A stretch of DNA of 64,000 nucleotides from Actinoplanes lutulentus (GTDB lineage: Bacteria > Actinomycetota > Actinomycetes > Mycobacteriales > Micromonosporaceae), in contig NZ_QLMJ01000011.1 of assembly GCF_003259845.1 (NCBI RefSeq), positions 237,336-301,335 on the forward strand, read 5' to 3'. The number at the start of each line of letters is the position of its first letter. Position 1 is the first letter of the stretch. Position numbers and translations under genes: made by a program. Positions 7,349 to 14,951 of this stretch are shown here, piece after piece. Under the pieces are notes generated by a model, which had not been told where the DNA came from, made no database searches, and saw nothing but the letters and a program-made list of their open reading frames with translations.

Positions 7349-8542
7349 TCAGTGCTCTCCGGTCCGGTTCACCAGAACCCGGGAACACACCACGGTGATC
7401 AGCCCGGCCGCGACCACGGTCAGCAGGCCGATCCGCAGGCTGGACAGGTCGGCGATCGCGCCGACCAGTGGCGCCGACAGCAGGAACCCGGCCCGCAGCA
7501 GCCAGCTCGACACGGTCAGGCCCACACCCTCCGGCAGGCCGGGCAGCTCGTCGGCGCTGTGCATCGCGGCGGGCACCAGGGTCGCCGTACCGAGACCGGC
7601 GAGAGCGAAACCGATCAGCGTGGCCGGCACCGAGGGGAACGCGAGAGCGAGGCCCATGCCGAGCGCGGCGATCGCACCGCCGGCGCGCACCACGGTCCGC
7701 TGGCCGAACCGGTCGACGACCCGGTCGCCGGTCAGCCGGCCGGCGGTCATCGCGACCTGGAGCGCCACGAACGCGAGGCCGGCCACGGCGGCGCTGGTGA
7801 GCAGCTCGTTGCGCATGTAGAGAGCACCCCACGAGGAACCGGCGTCCTCGACGAGAGCGCCACAGGCGGCCAGGACGCCGAGAACGGCGAGCATCCGGAC
7901 GGCGTGCGCGGAGTAGGAGCCCTTCTTAGCGGGGGTCTCGGAGGTGACAACCGCACCGTCCGGTCCGGGCAGCATGAACTTGAGCGCGAAAATCGCGACA
8001 ACGCTGAAGATGACCGCGGAGATCGTGAGATGCAGGGGCAGGGACAACGCGAGCCCGGCCGCTGCCGATCCCATCAGCCCGCCCAGGACCGCGCCGACGC
8101 TCCACAGCCCGTGCAGCGAGTTCAGGATCGACCGGCCGTAGATCCGCTGCACCCGCAGCCCGTGCGCGTTCTGCGCCACGTCGACGATCGCGTCCAGCGC
8201 GCCCGCCGCGAAGAACACCGCACCCAGCACCCAGACGTTCGGCGCGAACGCGACGAGCAGCACCAGCACGGCGAGCAGGACGATGCCGAGCGACGCGACC
8301 CGCGCCGACCGGAACCGCCGGATGATCGTGGCGGCGAACAACCCGGCGATCAGCGCGCCGAGCGGCATCGCCGCGATCGCCGACCCGAGAGCGGCGTTGG
8401 TCAGGCCGAGTTCCGCTTTGAGCTGCGGAAACCGGGGTACGACGTTCGCGTAGAGCGCGCCGTTGGTGAGGAACACCAGCGCGACGGCCATGCGGGCCAG
8501 TCGCGCCTCGCGCGCCGGCGCGGTACGGGTGGGGACGGACAT
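7349..8542 (-). CDS. MFS transporter, 397 aa
   Basis: A single-protein secondary transporter with about 12 hydrophobic helices and the usual loop between helices 2 and 3 (FAATIIRRFRSARV, basic). It resembles the fucose-permease-like MFS group (helix 1 region GALYANVVPRFPQLKAELGLTNAALG). The substrate cannot be read from sequence. ATG at 8542 is chosen; the frame extends further upstream only through a run of palindromes that look regulatory. It is divergent from the membrane diguanylate cyclase. Confidence 0.88.
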   Translation of the reverse strand: MSVPTRTAPAREARLARMAVALVFLTNGALYANVVPRFPQLKAELGLTNAALGSAIAAMPLGALIAGLFAATIIRRFRSARVASLGIVLLAVLVLLVAFAPNVWVLGAVFFAAGALDAIVDVAQNAHGLRVQRIYGRSILNSLHGLWSVGAVLGGLMGSAAAGLALSLPLHLTISAVIFSVVAIFALKFMLPGPDGAVVTSETPAKKGSYSAHAVRMLAVLGVLAACGALVEDAGSSWGALYMRNELLTSAAVAGLAFVALQVAMTAGRLTGDRVVDRFGQRTVVRAGGAIAALGMGLALAFPSVPATLIGFALAGLGTATLVPAAMHSADELPGLPEGVGLTVSSWLLRAGFLLSAPLVGAIADLSSLRIGLLTVVAAGLITVVCSRVLVNRTGEH

Positions 8543-8544
8543 GC

Positions 8545-8580
8545 GTACGATCGTACATACGCTATGTACGCGTGTACACA
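8545..8580. promoter_or_regulatory. Cluster of GTAC palindromes in a divergent promoter
   Basis: Directly upstream of the MFS start lie GTACGATCGTAC (8545-8556, perfect palindrome) and, overlapping it, CGTACATA-CGC-TATGTACG (8552-8570, perfect 8-bp arms). A third, TGTAC-GCGT-GTACA, follows (8567 on). The layout looks like a TetR-type operator array that would control the MFS gene and perhaps the divergent cyclase. Confidence 0.6.
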
Positions 8581-8626
8581 TCCCTCTAAACCTCATAGCG
8601 CCTCGGCAGCGGCCGATAACGCAAGA

Positions 8627-10243
8627 GTGGAAAGGTCATCGAAGGCCGCGGAGCGGCGCCGCGAGATCATCGCGCCCGCGCTGCGTCATGACCCTCTGCT
8701 GACCGCGGCCACCTGGTGGACCATCCTCGCGGTGATCCTGCTGTTCACCCTCGCCGGGCACACCGAGTCCCAGGTACGCGTCTTCTGGGCGTTCCAGGTG
8801 CCGCTCGACGTGCTGCTCGCGTACTCGTCGTGGCGGGTCTCCCGCGTCGCGACCGGACCCACCCGGCGGTTCTGGCGCGTCCTGACGCTGGCCGGCCTGC
8901 TGTTCGTCATCGGCGACACCACGCAGACGATCACCGTGCTGCTCAACGGCGGCCAGGGGCTGACCAACGGCGGCACCGTACAGACCGCCTGCTTCGGGGT
9001 CGGTCTCGCCGCGCTGATCGTCGCGATGCTGGCCCACCCGCACCCGCAGCGCTCCGGCCGGGAACGGCTCGCGTTCTGGCTCGACTCGGCCACCGTGATG
9101 GTCGGTGGCGCGGTCGTGGCGTGGTGTTTCACGGCGGACACCAGCGGCTCGACCGCTGACCTGATCGCCAACCTGGCGGCCGGCGGCGTCATCCTCACCG
9201 CCGCCTTCGCCTCCGCCAAGATGAGCCTCAACGGCAACGCCCCGATGCACAAGGCCGCCGTCCTGCCGATGGTCATCTCCAGCGCCTTCAACAGCGTCGG
9301 CTTCTTCCTCGCCCCGGGAAGCGCGGCCACCCTGCCCGCTTATGTCTTCGCGATCCGGTTCCTTCCGTCGCTGCTGATCGCCGCCGGTCCCCGTACCCAA
9401 GAGATCATCGCCCGATTCGACCAGACGGCGTTCGGCGCCAAGCGTCGCAAGCCCTACAGCCTGCTCCCCTACGGCTCGATCGCGGTCGTCTTCACCGCCC
9501 TGGTGGTGCTGCTCAGCGACGAGAGCAGCTTTCAGAACGTCGACGAGAGCCGCCTCTGGGGTGTGATCATCGGCCTCGGCGTGATCATCGCGCTGGTCGC
9601 CGGGCGGCAGCTGGTCGCGTTCCACGACAACACCCGGCTGATCAAGGAACTCGACCACACCCTCGCCGAACTGCGCGAGCACGAGATCCGGCTGCGGCAC
9701 CAGGCGAACACCGACGGCCTCACCGGGCTGGCGAACCGTACCCACCTGCAGGAGGAGATGGCCGAGGCCCTCGACGGCCACCAGCCGGGCACGGTCTCGC
9801 TGCTCCTGATCGACCTGGACGGCTTCAAAGCCGTCAACGACACCCTCGGTCACCCTGCCGGTGACGCCCTTCTCGCCGGGGTGGCACGCCGGCTGACCGA
9901 GTCGGTACGCGGCAACGACCTGGTGGCCCGGCTCGGCGGCGACGAGTTCGCGGTGCTGCTGCGCGAGTGCGACACGACCGCCGCCGAACACACCGCGCGC
10001 CGCATCCTGCGCTCCCTGGAAACCCCGCTGCCGGTCGGCAACGGCGCGATGACCAGGGCGAACGCGAGCATCGGCGCGGCCACAGCGGGACCGGACGCCG
10101 ACATCGAGACGCTGCTGCGCGACGCCGACATCGCGATGTATGCCGCCAAACATGCCGGTAAGGGCTGCTGGCGCAGCTATACGCCGGCCTTGGCGGGGGT
10201 CCAGGCCAGCGAGGCGGCGCAGGCTTTGCAGCGCGCCGGCTGA
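8627..10243 (+). CDS. Membrane diguanylate cyclase, about 538 aa
   Basis: It makes c-di-GMP at the membrane. The first 340 residues hold about eight to nine hydrophobic helices, beginning WWTILAVILLFTLAG. A short coiled segment (ELDHTLAELREHEIRLRHQ) links to a GGDEF domain with the signature at about residues 437-441 and an intact I-site RGND five residues before it. The start is uncertain. GTG 8627 is used because it leaves room for the divergent operators; ATG 8564 is in frame but lies within them. It is followed 18 bases later by an AraC gene. Confidence 0.88.
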   Translation: MERSSKAAERRREIIAPALRHDPLLTAATWWTILAVILLFTLAGHTESQVRVFWAFQVPLDVLLAYSSWRVSRVATGPTRRFWRVLTLAGLLFVIGDTTQTITVLLNGGQGLTNGGTVQTACFGVGLAALIVAMLAHPHPQRSGRERLAFWLDSATVMVGGAVVAWCFTADTSGSTADLIANLAAGGVILTAAFASAKMSLNGNAPMHKAAVLPMVISSAFNSVGFFLAPGSAATLPAYVFAIRFLPSLLIAAGPRTQEIIARFDQTAFGAKRRKPYSLLPYGSIAVVFTALVVLLSDESSFQNVDESRLWGVIIGLGVIIALVAGRQLVAFHDNTRLIKELDHTLAELREHEIRLRHQANTDGLTGLANRTHLQEEMAEALDGHQPGTVSLLLIDLDGFKAVNDTLGHPAGDALLAGVARRLTESVRGNDLVARLGGDEFAVLLRECDTTAAEHTARRILRSLETPLPVGNGAMTRANASIGAATAGPDADIETLLRDADIAMYAAKHAGKGCWRSYTPALAGVQASEAAQALQRAG

Positions 10244-10261
10244 CTTCGTGCGTACGGAAAT

Positions 10262-10699
10262 GTGTGCGATGGTTTCGGGGTGACCCTCGACGACCTGGTC
10301 CGGCTGAGGCGGGTCCGGGACCGGATGGACCGTGACTACGCCGAGCCGCTGGACGTCCCGGCGCTCGCGCGCGAGGCCCTGATGTCGGCCGGTCATTTCT
10401 CCCGCAGTTTCCGGGCCGCGTTCGGCGAGACGCCGTACAGCTACCTGATGACCCGCCGCATCGAGCGGGCCAAGGCGCTGCTGCGGCGTGGCGACCTGTC
10501 GGTGACCGAGGTGTGCTTCGCCGTCGGCTGTACGTCGCTCGGCTCGTTCAGCACCCGGTTCACCGAGCTCGTCGGGGAGAGCCCCAGCGCCTATCGGGCC
10601 CGTGGTCACGAGGCCGGCGCGGCGATCCCGGCCTGCTACGCCAAGATTTACACGAGACCCGTCAGGAACGGAGAAGCCGGCCGCGTGCCTCGTCCGTAG
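10262..10699 (+). CDS. AraC-family regulator, 145 aa
   Basis: A short regulator consisting almost only of the AraC DNA-binding domain with two helix-turn-helix units: LDVPALAREALMSAGHFSRSFRAAFG and SVTEVCFAVGCTSLGSFSTRFTELVGESPSAYR. No ligand-binding domain is present. The VOC-fold protein begins 10 bases after its stop, a common pairing in actinobacteria in which the regulator controls that neighbour. Starts at GTG 10262 or GTG 10280 are both possible. Confidence 0.88.
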   Translation: MCDGFGVTLDDLVRLRRVRDRMDRDYAEPLDVPALAREALMSAGHFSRSFRAAFGETPYSYLMTRRIERAKALLRRGDLSVTEVCFAVGCTSLGSFSTRFTELVGESPSAYRARGHEAGAAIPACYAKIYTRPVRNGEAGRVPRP

Positions 10700-10709
10700 C
10701 GTGGACCGC

Positions 10710-11120
10710 ATGACAATCACCATCGCGCAGACGTTCATCGCCGTCGACGACCACGACAAGGCGCTCTCCTTCTACCGCGACGCGCTGGGCCTGGAGGTCC
10801 GCAACGACGTCGGGTTCGAGGGCATGCGCTGGATCACGCTCGGCGCGCCCGGCCAGGACGTGGAGATCGTCCTGGAGCCGCCGCTGGCCGACCCGAACGC
10901 CTCACCCGCCGACCGCGACACCCTGGCCGAGCTGCTCGCCAAGGGTCTGCTGCGGGGCGTCATCTTCACCACGGACGACGTGGACGGCGCGTTCGAGAGG
11001 GTGCGCTCGGCCGGCGGCGAGGTGCTGCAGGAGCCGATCGACCAGCCGTACGGGGTGCGGGACTGCGCCTTCCGCGACCCGGCCGGCAACATGATCCGGA
11101 TCAACCAGAAGAAGAAGTGA
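10710..11120 (+). CDS. VOC-family (glyoxalase/bleomycin-resistance fold) protein, 136 aa
   Basis: Single VOC domain made of two beta-alpha-beta-beta-beta units: the first begins AQTFIAVDDHDKALSFYRDALG, and the second ends DCAFRDPAGNMIRINQ. The family includes metal-dependent lyases, dioxygenases and drug-binding resistance proteins; nothing here fixes which. ATG at 10710 is clear. It lies directly behind the AraC gene and is followed by a terminator hairpin. Confidence 0.87.
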   Translation: MTITIAQTFIAVDDHDKALSFYRDALGLEVRNDVGFEGMRWITLGAPGQDVEIVLEPPLADPNASPADRDTLAELLAKGLLRGVIFTTDDVDGAFERVRSAGGEVLQEPIDQPYGVRDCAFRDPAGNMIRINQKKK

Positions 11121-11128
11121 CGGCCTTC

Positions 11129-11154
11129 GCCGGCCCGGCGTTCTCCGGGCCGGC
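11129..11154 (+). terminator. Terminator hairpin after the AraC-VOC pair
   Basis: GCCGGCCCGG (11129-11138) and CCGGGCCGGC (11145-11154) form a perfect 10-bp stem with a 6-nt loop, nine bases after the VOC stop codon. There is no clear T-run, as is common in high-GC actinobacteria. Confidence 0.65.
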
Positions 11155-11218
11155 ACGCACAGGAATCGCACAGATCACTCATGGGTCAGGGCCAAGAGCA
11201 GGACCGACAGTAGTTCTC

Positions 11219-11545
11219 ATGACCGACATCGCGATCCGCCTCCCGCAGACCCAGTCCTCCACCGTCGCCGTGACGCCGATCAGCTGGCGCCTGCGCGGCG
11301 CGGCGATGGCAGCGGCGTTCGTACTCGGCACCGCCGGCTCCACGGCGGCCGTCCGCCTGGCCGACCACGGCGCGGCCGTTGCGCCCGCGGTGACCGGGAC
11401 CGGCGCTCTCGCCGGCGGTCTCGCCGGCACCGGGTCCACTACGACCACCGCTTTCGCGGCGACCAGCATCGCGCCGGTCTCGGCGCAGCCGTTGCGGGCG
11501 TTCGTCTACGAGCGCACGACCGGCACCGTCCGCGAAATCGCGTGA
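11219..11545 (+). CDS. Small hypothetical membrane or secreted protein, 108 aa
   Basis: After about 25 polar residues there is one hydrophobic segment (GAAMAAAFVLGTAGSTAAV), then an Ala/Gly/Thr-rich stretch and a short C-terminal RAFVYERTTGTVREIA. It could be a signal-anchored protein facing outward. I know no family. ATG 11219 is the only good start. Composition is less typical than in its neighbours, so it may be poorly conserved. Confidence 0.55.
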   Translation: MTDIAIRLPQTQSSTVAVTPISWRLRGAAMAAAFVLGTAGSTAAVRLADHGAAVAPAVTGTGALAGGLAGTGSTTTTAFAATSIAPVSAQPLRAFVYERTTGTVREIA

Positions 11546-11603
11546 AACGCCGGGCCCCCCAGCGACACCACCCGGGCAGGAGCTCGGACAATAGCCCCGG
11601 CAA

Positions 11604-11687
11604 TCACCCCGGAGGAAGGCGCAGTCACCCCGGAGAAAGCCGCAGTCTCCCGGGACGAAGCCGCAAGCAGGCGGGACGAAGCCCAAG
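11604..11687. repeat. Degenerate 21-bp tandem repeat, about four units
   Basis: Units such as TCACCCCGGAGGAAGGCGCAG and TCACCCCGGAGAAAGCCGCAG recur every 20-21 bases with growing divergence. The repeat lies between a small gene and a bidirectional terminator, with no convincing coding frame across it. Confidence 0.55.
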
Positions 11688-11743
11688 CAGGCGCCCCGGC
11701 AGACGAAGACCCTCGCCAGCCCACCCCGACAACCCACAACCCC

Positions 11744-11787
11744 AAAGGCGATAAGTCCGGCGCTGGCGCGCCAGACTTATCGCCTTT
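11744..11787. terminator. Bidirectional terminator
   Basis: AAAGGCGATAAGTC (11744-11757) and GACTTATCGCCTTT (11774-11787) are perfect 14-bp complementary arms. The 16-nt loop itself contains the palindrome TGGCGCGCCA. It is flanked by A and T runs on both sides and sits between convergent genes (the 108-aa gene and the nuclease gene), so it can stop transcription both ways. Confidence 0.85.
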
Positions 11788-11803
11788 ATCAGCATTTACC
11801 AGG

Positions 11804-12439
11804 TCAGCTGCAGGTGTTCAACATCGTCTGAAGCGCCGTCTTCTCCGTCGACTGAAGCTTCAGCGCCCAGTAGTACTTCACCGCGATCCACATCCGGGCG
11901 TACGTGCACCGGTACGACGTGACCGAAGGCTGCCAGGTCGACGGGTCCTGGTCACTCTTCGACTGGTTGACGTTGTCGGTCACCGCGATCAGCTGCGGAC
12001 GCGTCAGGTCGTTCGCGAAGAGCTGCCGCTTGGCGGTGGTCCACGCGCTGGCACCGGACCGCCACGCCTCGGCGAGCGGCACCACGTGGTCGATGTCCAC
12101 GTCCGAAGCCGCCGTCCAGGTCGCACCGTCATACGGCGAGAACCACGAACCGGACGTCGCCGCACACGCCGAACTCGTCACCACGTTGCTGCCGTCCCGC
12201 TTGAGCACGGTCTCGCGGGTGTTACAGGTGCCACTGATCGTGATCCAGTGCGGGAACAGATCACGGTCATACGTGCTGGCGTTCGCCTCGGCGCCCACGG
12301 TCAGCGCGTTGAGGTAGGTCTGCGCGGTCGCCTTGGTGGGGATTCCGGTCGGCGCCGCCTCGGCCGGGGCGCCGAGGAAAAGACTGACCAGAACACCGGT
12401 CAGGACAGCGGGGATGAGGGGACGGAGGGACAGGCGCAT
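11804..12439 (-). CDS. Secreted HNH-family nuclease (DUF1524-like), 211 aa
   Basis: Signal peptide MRLSLRPLIPAVLTGVLVSLFLGAPAEAA, then a compact extracellular domain. DIDHVVPLAEAWRSGA is the HNH/His-Me core (D-x-D-H-V-V-P), and later residues TDNVNQSKSDQDP give the Asn and Lys usual in this DUF1524/GmrSD C-terminal-type family. Cysteines near both ends (SGTCNTRE, SSACAAT, YRCTYAR, NTCS) suggest disulfides. It probably degrades extracellular nucleic acid. ATG 12439 best fits the signal peptide. Confidence 0.9.
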   Translation of the reverse strand: MRLSLRPLIPAVLTGVLVSLFLGAPAEAAPTGIPTKATAQTYLNALTVGAEANASTYDRDLFPHWITISGTCNTRETVLKRDGSNVVTSSACAATSGSWFSPYDGATWTAASDVDIDHVVPLAEAWRSGASAWTTAKRQLFANDLTRPQLIAVTDNVNQSKSDQDPSTWQPSVTSYRCTYARMWIAVKYYWALKLQSTEKTALQTMLNTCS

Positions 12440-12524
12440 ATTGGCTCCCATCGACATGATGTCCGTGCTGGACACGCATAGAATTACGGAAGCCAAACGT
12501 CACAAGACGTCGACGCACGTGAAT

Positions 12525-12548
12525 TTCTTGTGTCTGAACAAACAAGAA
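12525..12548. promoter_or_regulatory. AT-rich inverted repeat in a divergent promoter
   Basis: TTCTTGT (12525-12531) and ACAAGAA (12542-12548) are perfect 7-bp arms with a 10-bp spacer. The surrounding 60 bases are unusually AT-rich for this genome and lie between the divergent nuclease and acetyltransferase genes, fitting a shared operator or promoter. The regulator is unknown. Confidence 0.4.
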
Positions 12549-12615
12549 CAATCGCCCAGTTCGCGTGTTCATGTTGCGCAAGGGTTTCCGTTTCACACAC
12601 GGCTACGATCCGTCC

Positions 12616-13335
12616 ATGATCGAACTCCACCTGGAGAACGCCGCGTCGATGTGGGCCTCACGGCACCCCGGCGCGACACGCGGTGACGGCTACTTCCTGA
12701 CCGAACACCCCGCCGGAGCCCGCGCGATCCTGCTCGACGCGACCGCCAGCCCCGAGAAAGTCCTGGCCCTGGCCCCGAACCGCCCGCTGCTGATCGAGGA
12801 CGCCTTCGGCATCCTCCCCGGCGGAACCCTCCGCATGCCCATCATGATCCGTGACCCTCAGCACCCGCCCACCCTCACCCCTTCTGGGGTACGCGTAACC
12901 GAAGCCACCGATCCCGAAGAACTGGCCGTGGCCGAACAAGTGATGGTCGACGGATTCCCGTTCCCGGCATACCAGCCGTGGTCACCGGGGCAGGCGCTTC
13001 CACCGAGCCTGCTGCGGAACCCGGGCTGGCAGTTCTGGCTGGCCCGCATCGACAGTTCACCAGCAGCAGCCGCCTACACATTCGACGACGGCACCACCAC
13101 CGGCGTCTATTGGCTCGCGACAATGCCCGAGCACCGCTCCCGAGGTGCCGCCCGGGCAATCCTCAGCACAGCGATAGCCGCCCGCCCCGACCGCCCGTTC
13201 ACCCTGGTCGCCACCGAGGCAGGCCGCCCTCTCTACGAATCCCTGGGCTTCACCACAGCCACCACCACAACCTGGCAAACCCGCCCACCCGTGCAACAAC
13301 CACAGCCGCCGCCGCACCCAGCGAAGGCCGGCTAG
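12616..13335 (+). CDS. GNAT-family N-acetyltransferase, 239 aa
   Basis: The C-terminal half is a GNAT fold: VYWLATMPEHRSRGAARAIL carries the acetyl-CoA loop (R-S-R-G-A-A), and PLYESLGFTTATTTTWQTR is the closing strand pair. The N-terminal 110 residues form a separate domain with VRVTEATDPEEL opening the GNAT part. It probably acetylates an amine; the substrate is unknown. ATG 12616 is chosen over in-frame upstream starts that lie in the AT-rich promoter region. The C-terminus is a Pro/Gln-rich tail. Confidence 0.85.
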   Translation: MIELHLENAASMWASRHPGATRGDGYFLTEHPAGARAILLDATASPEKVLALAPNRPLLIEDAFGILPGGTLRMPIMIRDPQHPPTLTPSGVRVTEATDPEELAVAEQVMVDGFPFPAYQPWSPGQALPPSLLRNPGWQFWLARIDSSPAAAAYTFDDGTTTGVYWLATMPEHRSRGAARAILSTAIAARPDRPFTLVATEAGRPLYESLGFTTATTTTWQTRPPVQQPQPPPHPAKAG

Positions 13336-13540
13336 CGCCCACGGTCGCCCACAAGCCAACCCAACAACCACAAGCACAAGCCAAACCCGCCCGGCCAGCG
13401 CTCGTGGTCGCGCAAAAGCCGCGTTAACGACCACAAGCACAAGCCGAACCAGGCCGGCTCGCGCTCATGGTCGCGCGGAGGAGGCCGCCGGCTCCGGCCG
13501 GCTGTCGCTCACGGCTGCCGGCTGTACGGCATGGCGACCG
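13323..13540. repeat. Degenerate direct repeats of about 60 bp
   Basis: CCACAAGCACAAGCC followed by GGCCGGC or GGCCAGC, then GCGCTCRTGGTCGCGC, appears in two good copies about 62 bp apart (near 13368 and 13430). Weaker copies lie at the end of the acetyltransferase gene and near 13500. Together they fill most of the 347-base non-coding gap between 13336 and 13682; I see nothing else in that gap. Confidence 0.6.
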
Positions 13541-13682
13541 CCACGTACAGCCGACTCGGGACAATGCCGCTCAGCTGGAGTCGATCATGCGCGGCCATCC
13601 GAAAACGGTCACCCGCGCACCGCCGAAACAGCGGCCCGCGGTCACCATCTGGGCCGACCCCGCCAGGATCACCCCCGCGGGC

Positions 13683-14303
13683 TCAGTCGAGGGGGATCTC
13701 GGCTATCGGGCTCCACGTCACCGTCTTCGCCGCGGCGGATACCGTCACCTCCACCAGAAACACCGAGCTGATCCGCATCACCGCGTGACCGGGCCGCACC
13801 CGCCGCAGATCGCGCTGGATGTCGGCGTTGTCCGCCACACCATTCGCATACGCCAGCGACATGTGCGGCACCCCGGCGTTGTAACCCAGTGCCGCCTCAC
13901 CCCGCACCCGCCCGATCGTCGCGTGCACCGCTGACCCCAGCGCCCCGATCCGCTCGTCGGGATGCACGTCGAACATCACGACCGACGACTGCGCGAGACA
14001 ACTACCGATCGTCAGCTCAAAAGTCCCGAATCCCGCCAAATCAGCAGAAAGTGCCGAAGCCAGCTCGGCCCGGGACGACGCCGAATACCCCGTACCGAAA
14101 GCGTCAGTGATCTGCGAGATCGTGATGTGCAGCCAGCGATCCTCGACGAACGTCAGCGGATACTCCGCCAGCGCGGTCCGGCAGCCGGCCACGAGTTCAC
14201 CGAGCTCCCGGTCCCGGGCGAGGTCGGGAATGGCATAAACGTGCAGGAGGGTCTCCCCCTCCGGCCATTTTCCGGTGCCATGCCGGAACACGAAGGGTTT
14301 CAC
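13683..14303 (-). CDS. 2H phosphoesterase (2'-5' RNA ligase superfamily), 206 aa
   Basis: Two His-hydrophobic-Ser/Thr motifs, HITIS near residue 59 and HMSLA near 151, define the 2H phosphoesterase fold, which acts on 2',5' or cyclic phosphate bonds in RNA or nucleotides. The protein has no signal or membrane segment. The GTG start at 14303 gives MKPFVFRHG. It is flanked by repeats downstream and by a lipoprotein gene convergent in neither direction, so context does not suggest a substrate. Confidence 0.85.
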   Translation of the reverse strand: MKPFVFRHGTGKWPEGETLLHVYAIPDLARDRELGELVAGCRTALAEYPLTFVEDRWLHITISQITDAFGTGYSASSRAELASALSADLAGFGTFELTIGSCLAQSSVVMFDVHPDERIGALGSAVHATIGRVRGEAALGYNAGVPHMSLAYANGVADNADIQRDLRRVRPGHAVMRISSVFLVEVTVSAAAKTVTWSPIAEIPLD

Positions 14304-14344
14304 GGCGGCAACTCTAGAAGGTCACCGCCGTACCCGGGAAAACC

Positions 14345-14833
14345 TCAGCTGACGCTACGGTCGACCGGCTCGTCCGGGTCCGAGCTCGCGCCCGACCCAC
14401 CCGTGGTCGCCTTCGGGATGCTGGCCTTCAGAGCCTCGACATCCTGGCAGACCGTACGGAACTTCAGGATGCCACTGCTCACCGCGGCGACCAGGATCTG
14501 CTCGTCCGCGTCGCCGACGGAGGCCTCGGCCTTGCGGACGCTGACCTCCAGAACGTTCGCCTGAGTCGAGATCATCGTGCTCTTCGCCGTCTTCCCGGCC
14601 GTGATGATCTGGTTCGCGGACTCCAGGTCCAGGTCGTGGCCGGCTTTGCCGAGGACCGCGTTCTCCGCCAGCGTGCAGGCGGTCGCGGTGCTCTCGTCGA
14701 GGCCGGACAGGTCCGCTGCCGACGCCGCGGTGGCGGCTCCCGGTGCGGTAGTGGTGCCGTCGTTGCCGGCACAGCCGGTCAGAGCAAAGGTCAGCAGGAC
14801 GCTTGTGGCGATCGCTGCGGTGGTTGCGCGCAT
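14345..14833 (-). CDS. Putative lipoprotein, 162 aa
   Basis: MRATTAAIATSVLLTFALTGCAGND is a clear lipoprotein signal with lipobox LTGC. The mature part is a four-helix-like Ala/Glu-rich segment (STATACTLAENAVLGKAG through KFRTVCQDVEALKAS) with two cysteines that may pair. The last 20 residues are Ser/Asp/Pro-rich and disordered. No known family. Upstream in-frame residues are rejected because they contain no signal. Confidence 0.8.
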   Translation of the reverse strand: MRATTAAIATSVLLTFALTGCAGNDGTTTAPGAATAASAADLSGLDESTATACTLAENAVLGKAGHDLDLESANQIITAGKTAKSTMISTQANVLEVSVRKAEASVGDADEQILVAAVSSGILKFRTVCQDVEALKASIPKATTGGSGASSDPDEPVDRSVS

Positions 14834-14951
14834 GTCCGGCAGGTTACCGATCCGCCCCGCGCCGCCCCGCCTCCGGCTGGGGGTTTGTGACCTATATCGT
14901 CCGAATAGACCCACTGCGATGCCGATGTCACGGAGAGCAAGAACTTCTTGC

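Noticed and set aside
7352..8626. Extension of the membrane cyclase frame upstream to 7352
   Set aside because: This would lie antisense to the whole MFS gene; the part before 8564 is His/Arg/Gly/Gln-rich and lacks any domain.
11542..11754. A small plus-strand frame across the 21-bp repeat
   Set aside because: Composed of repeat-derived Arg/Ser/Pro strings, ends within the terminator, and has no ribosome site.
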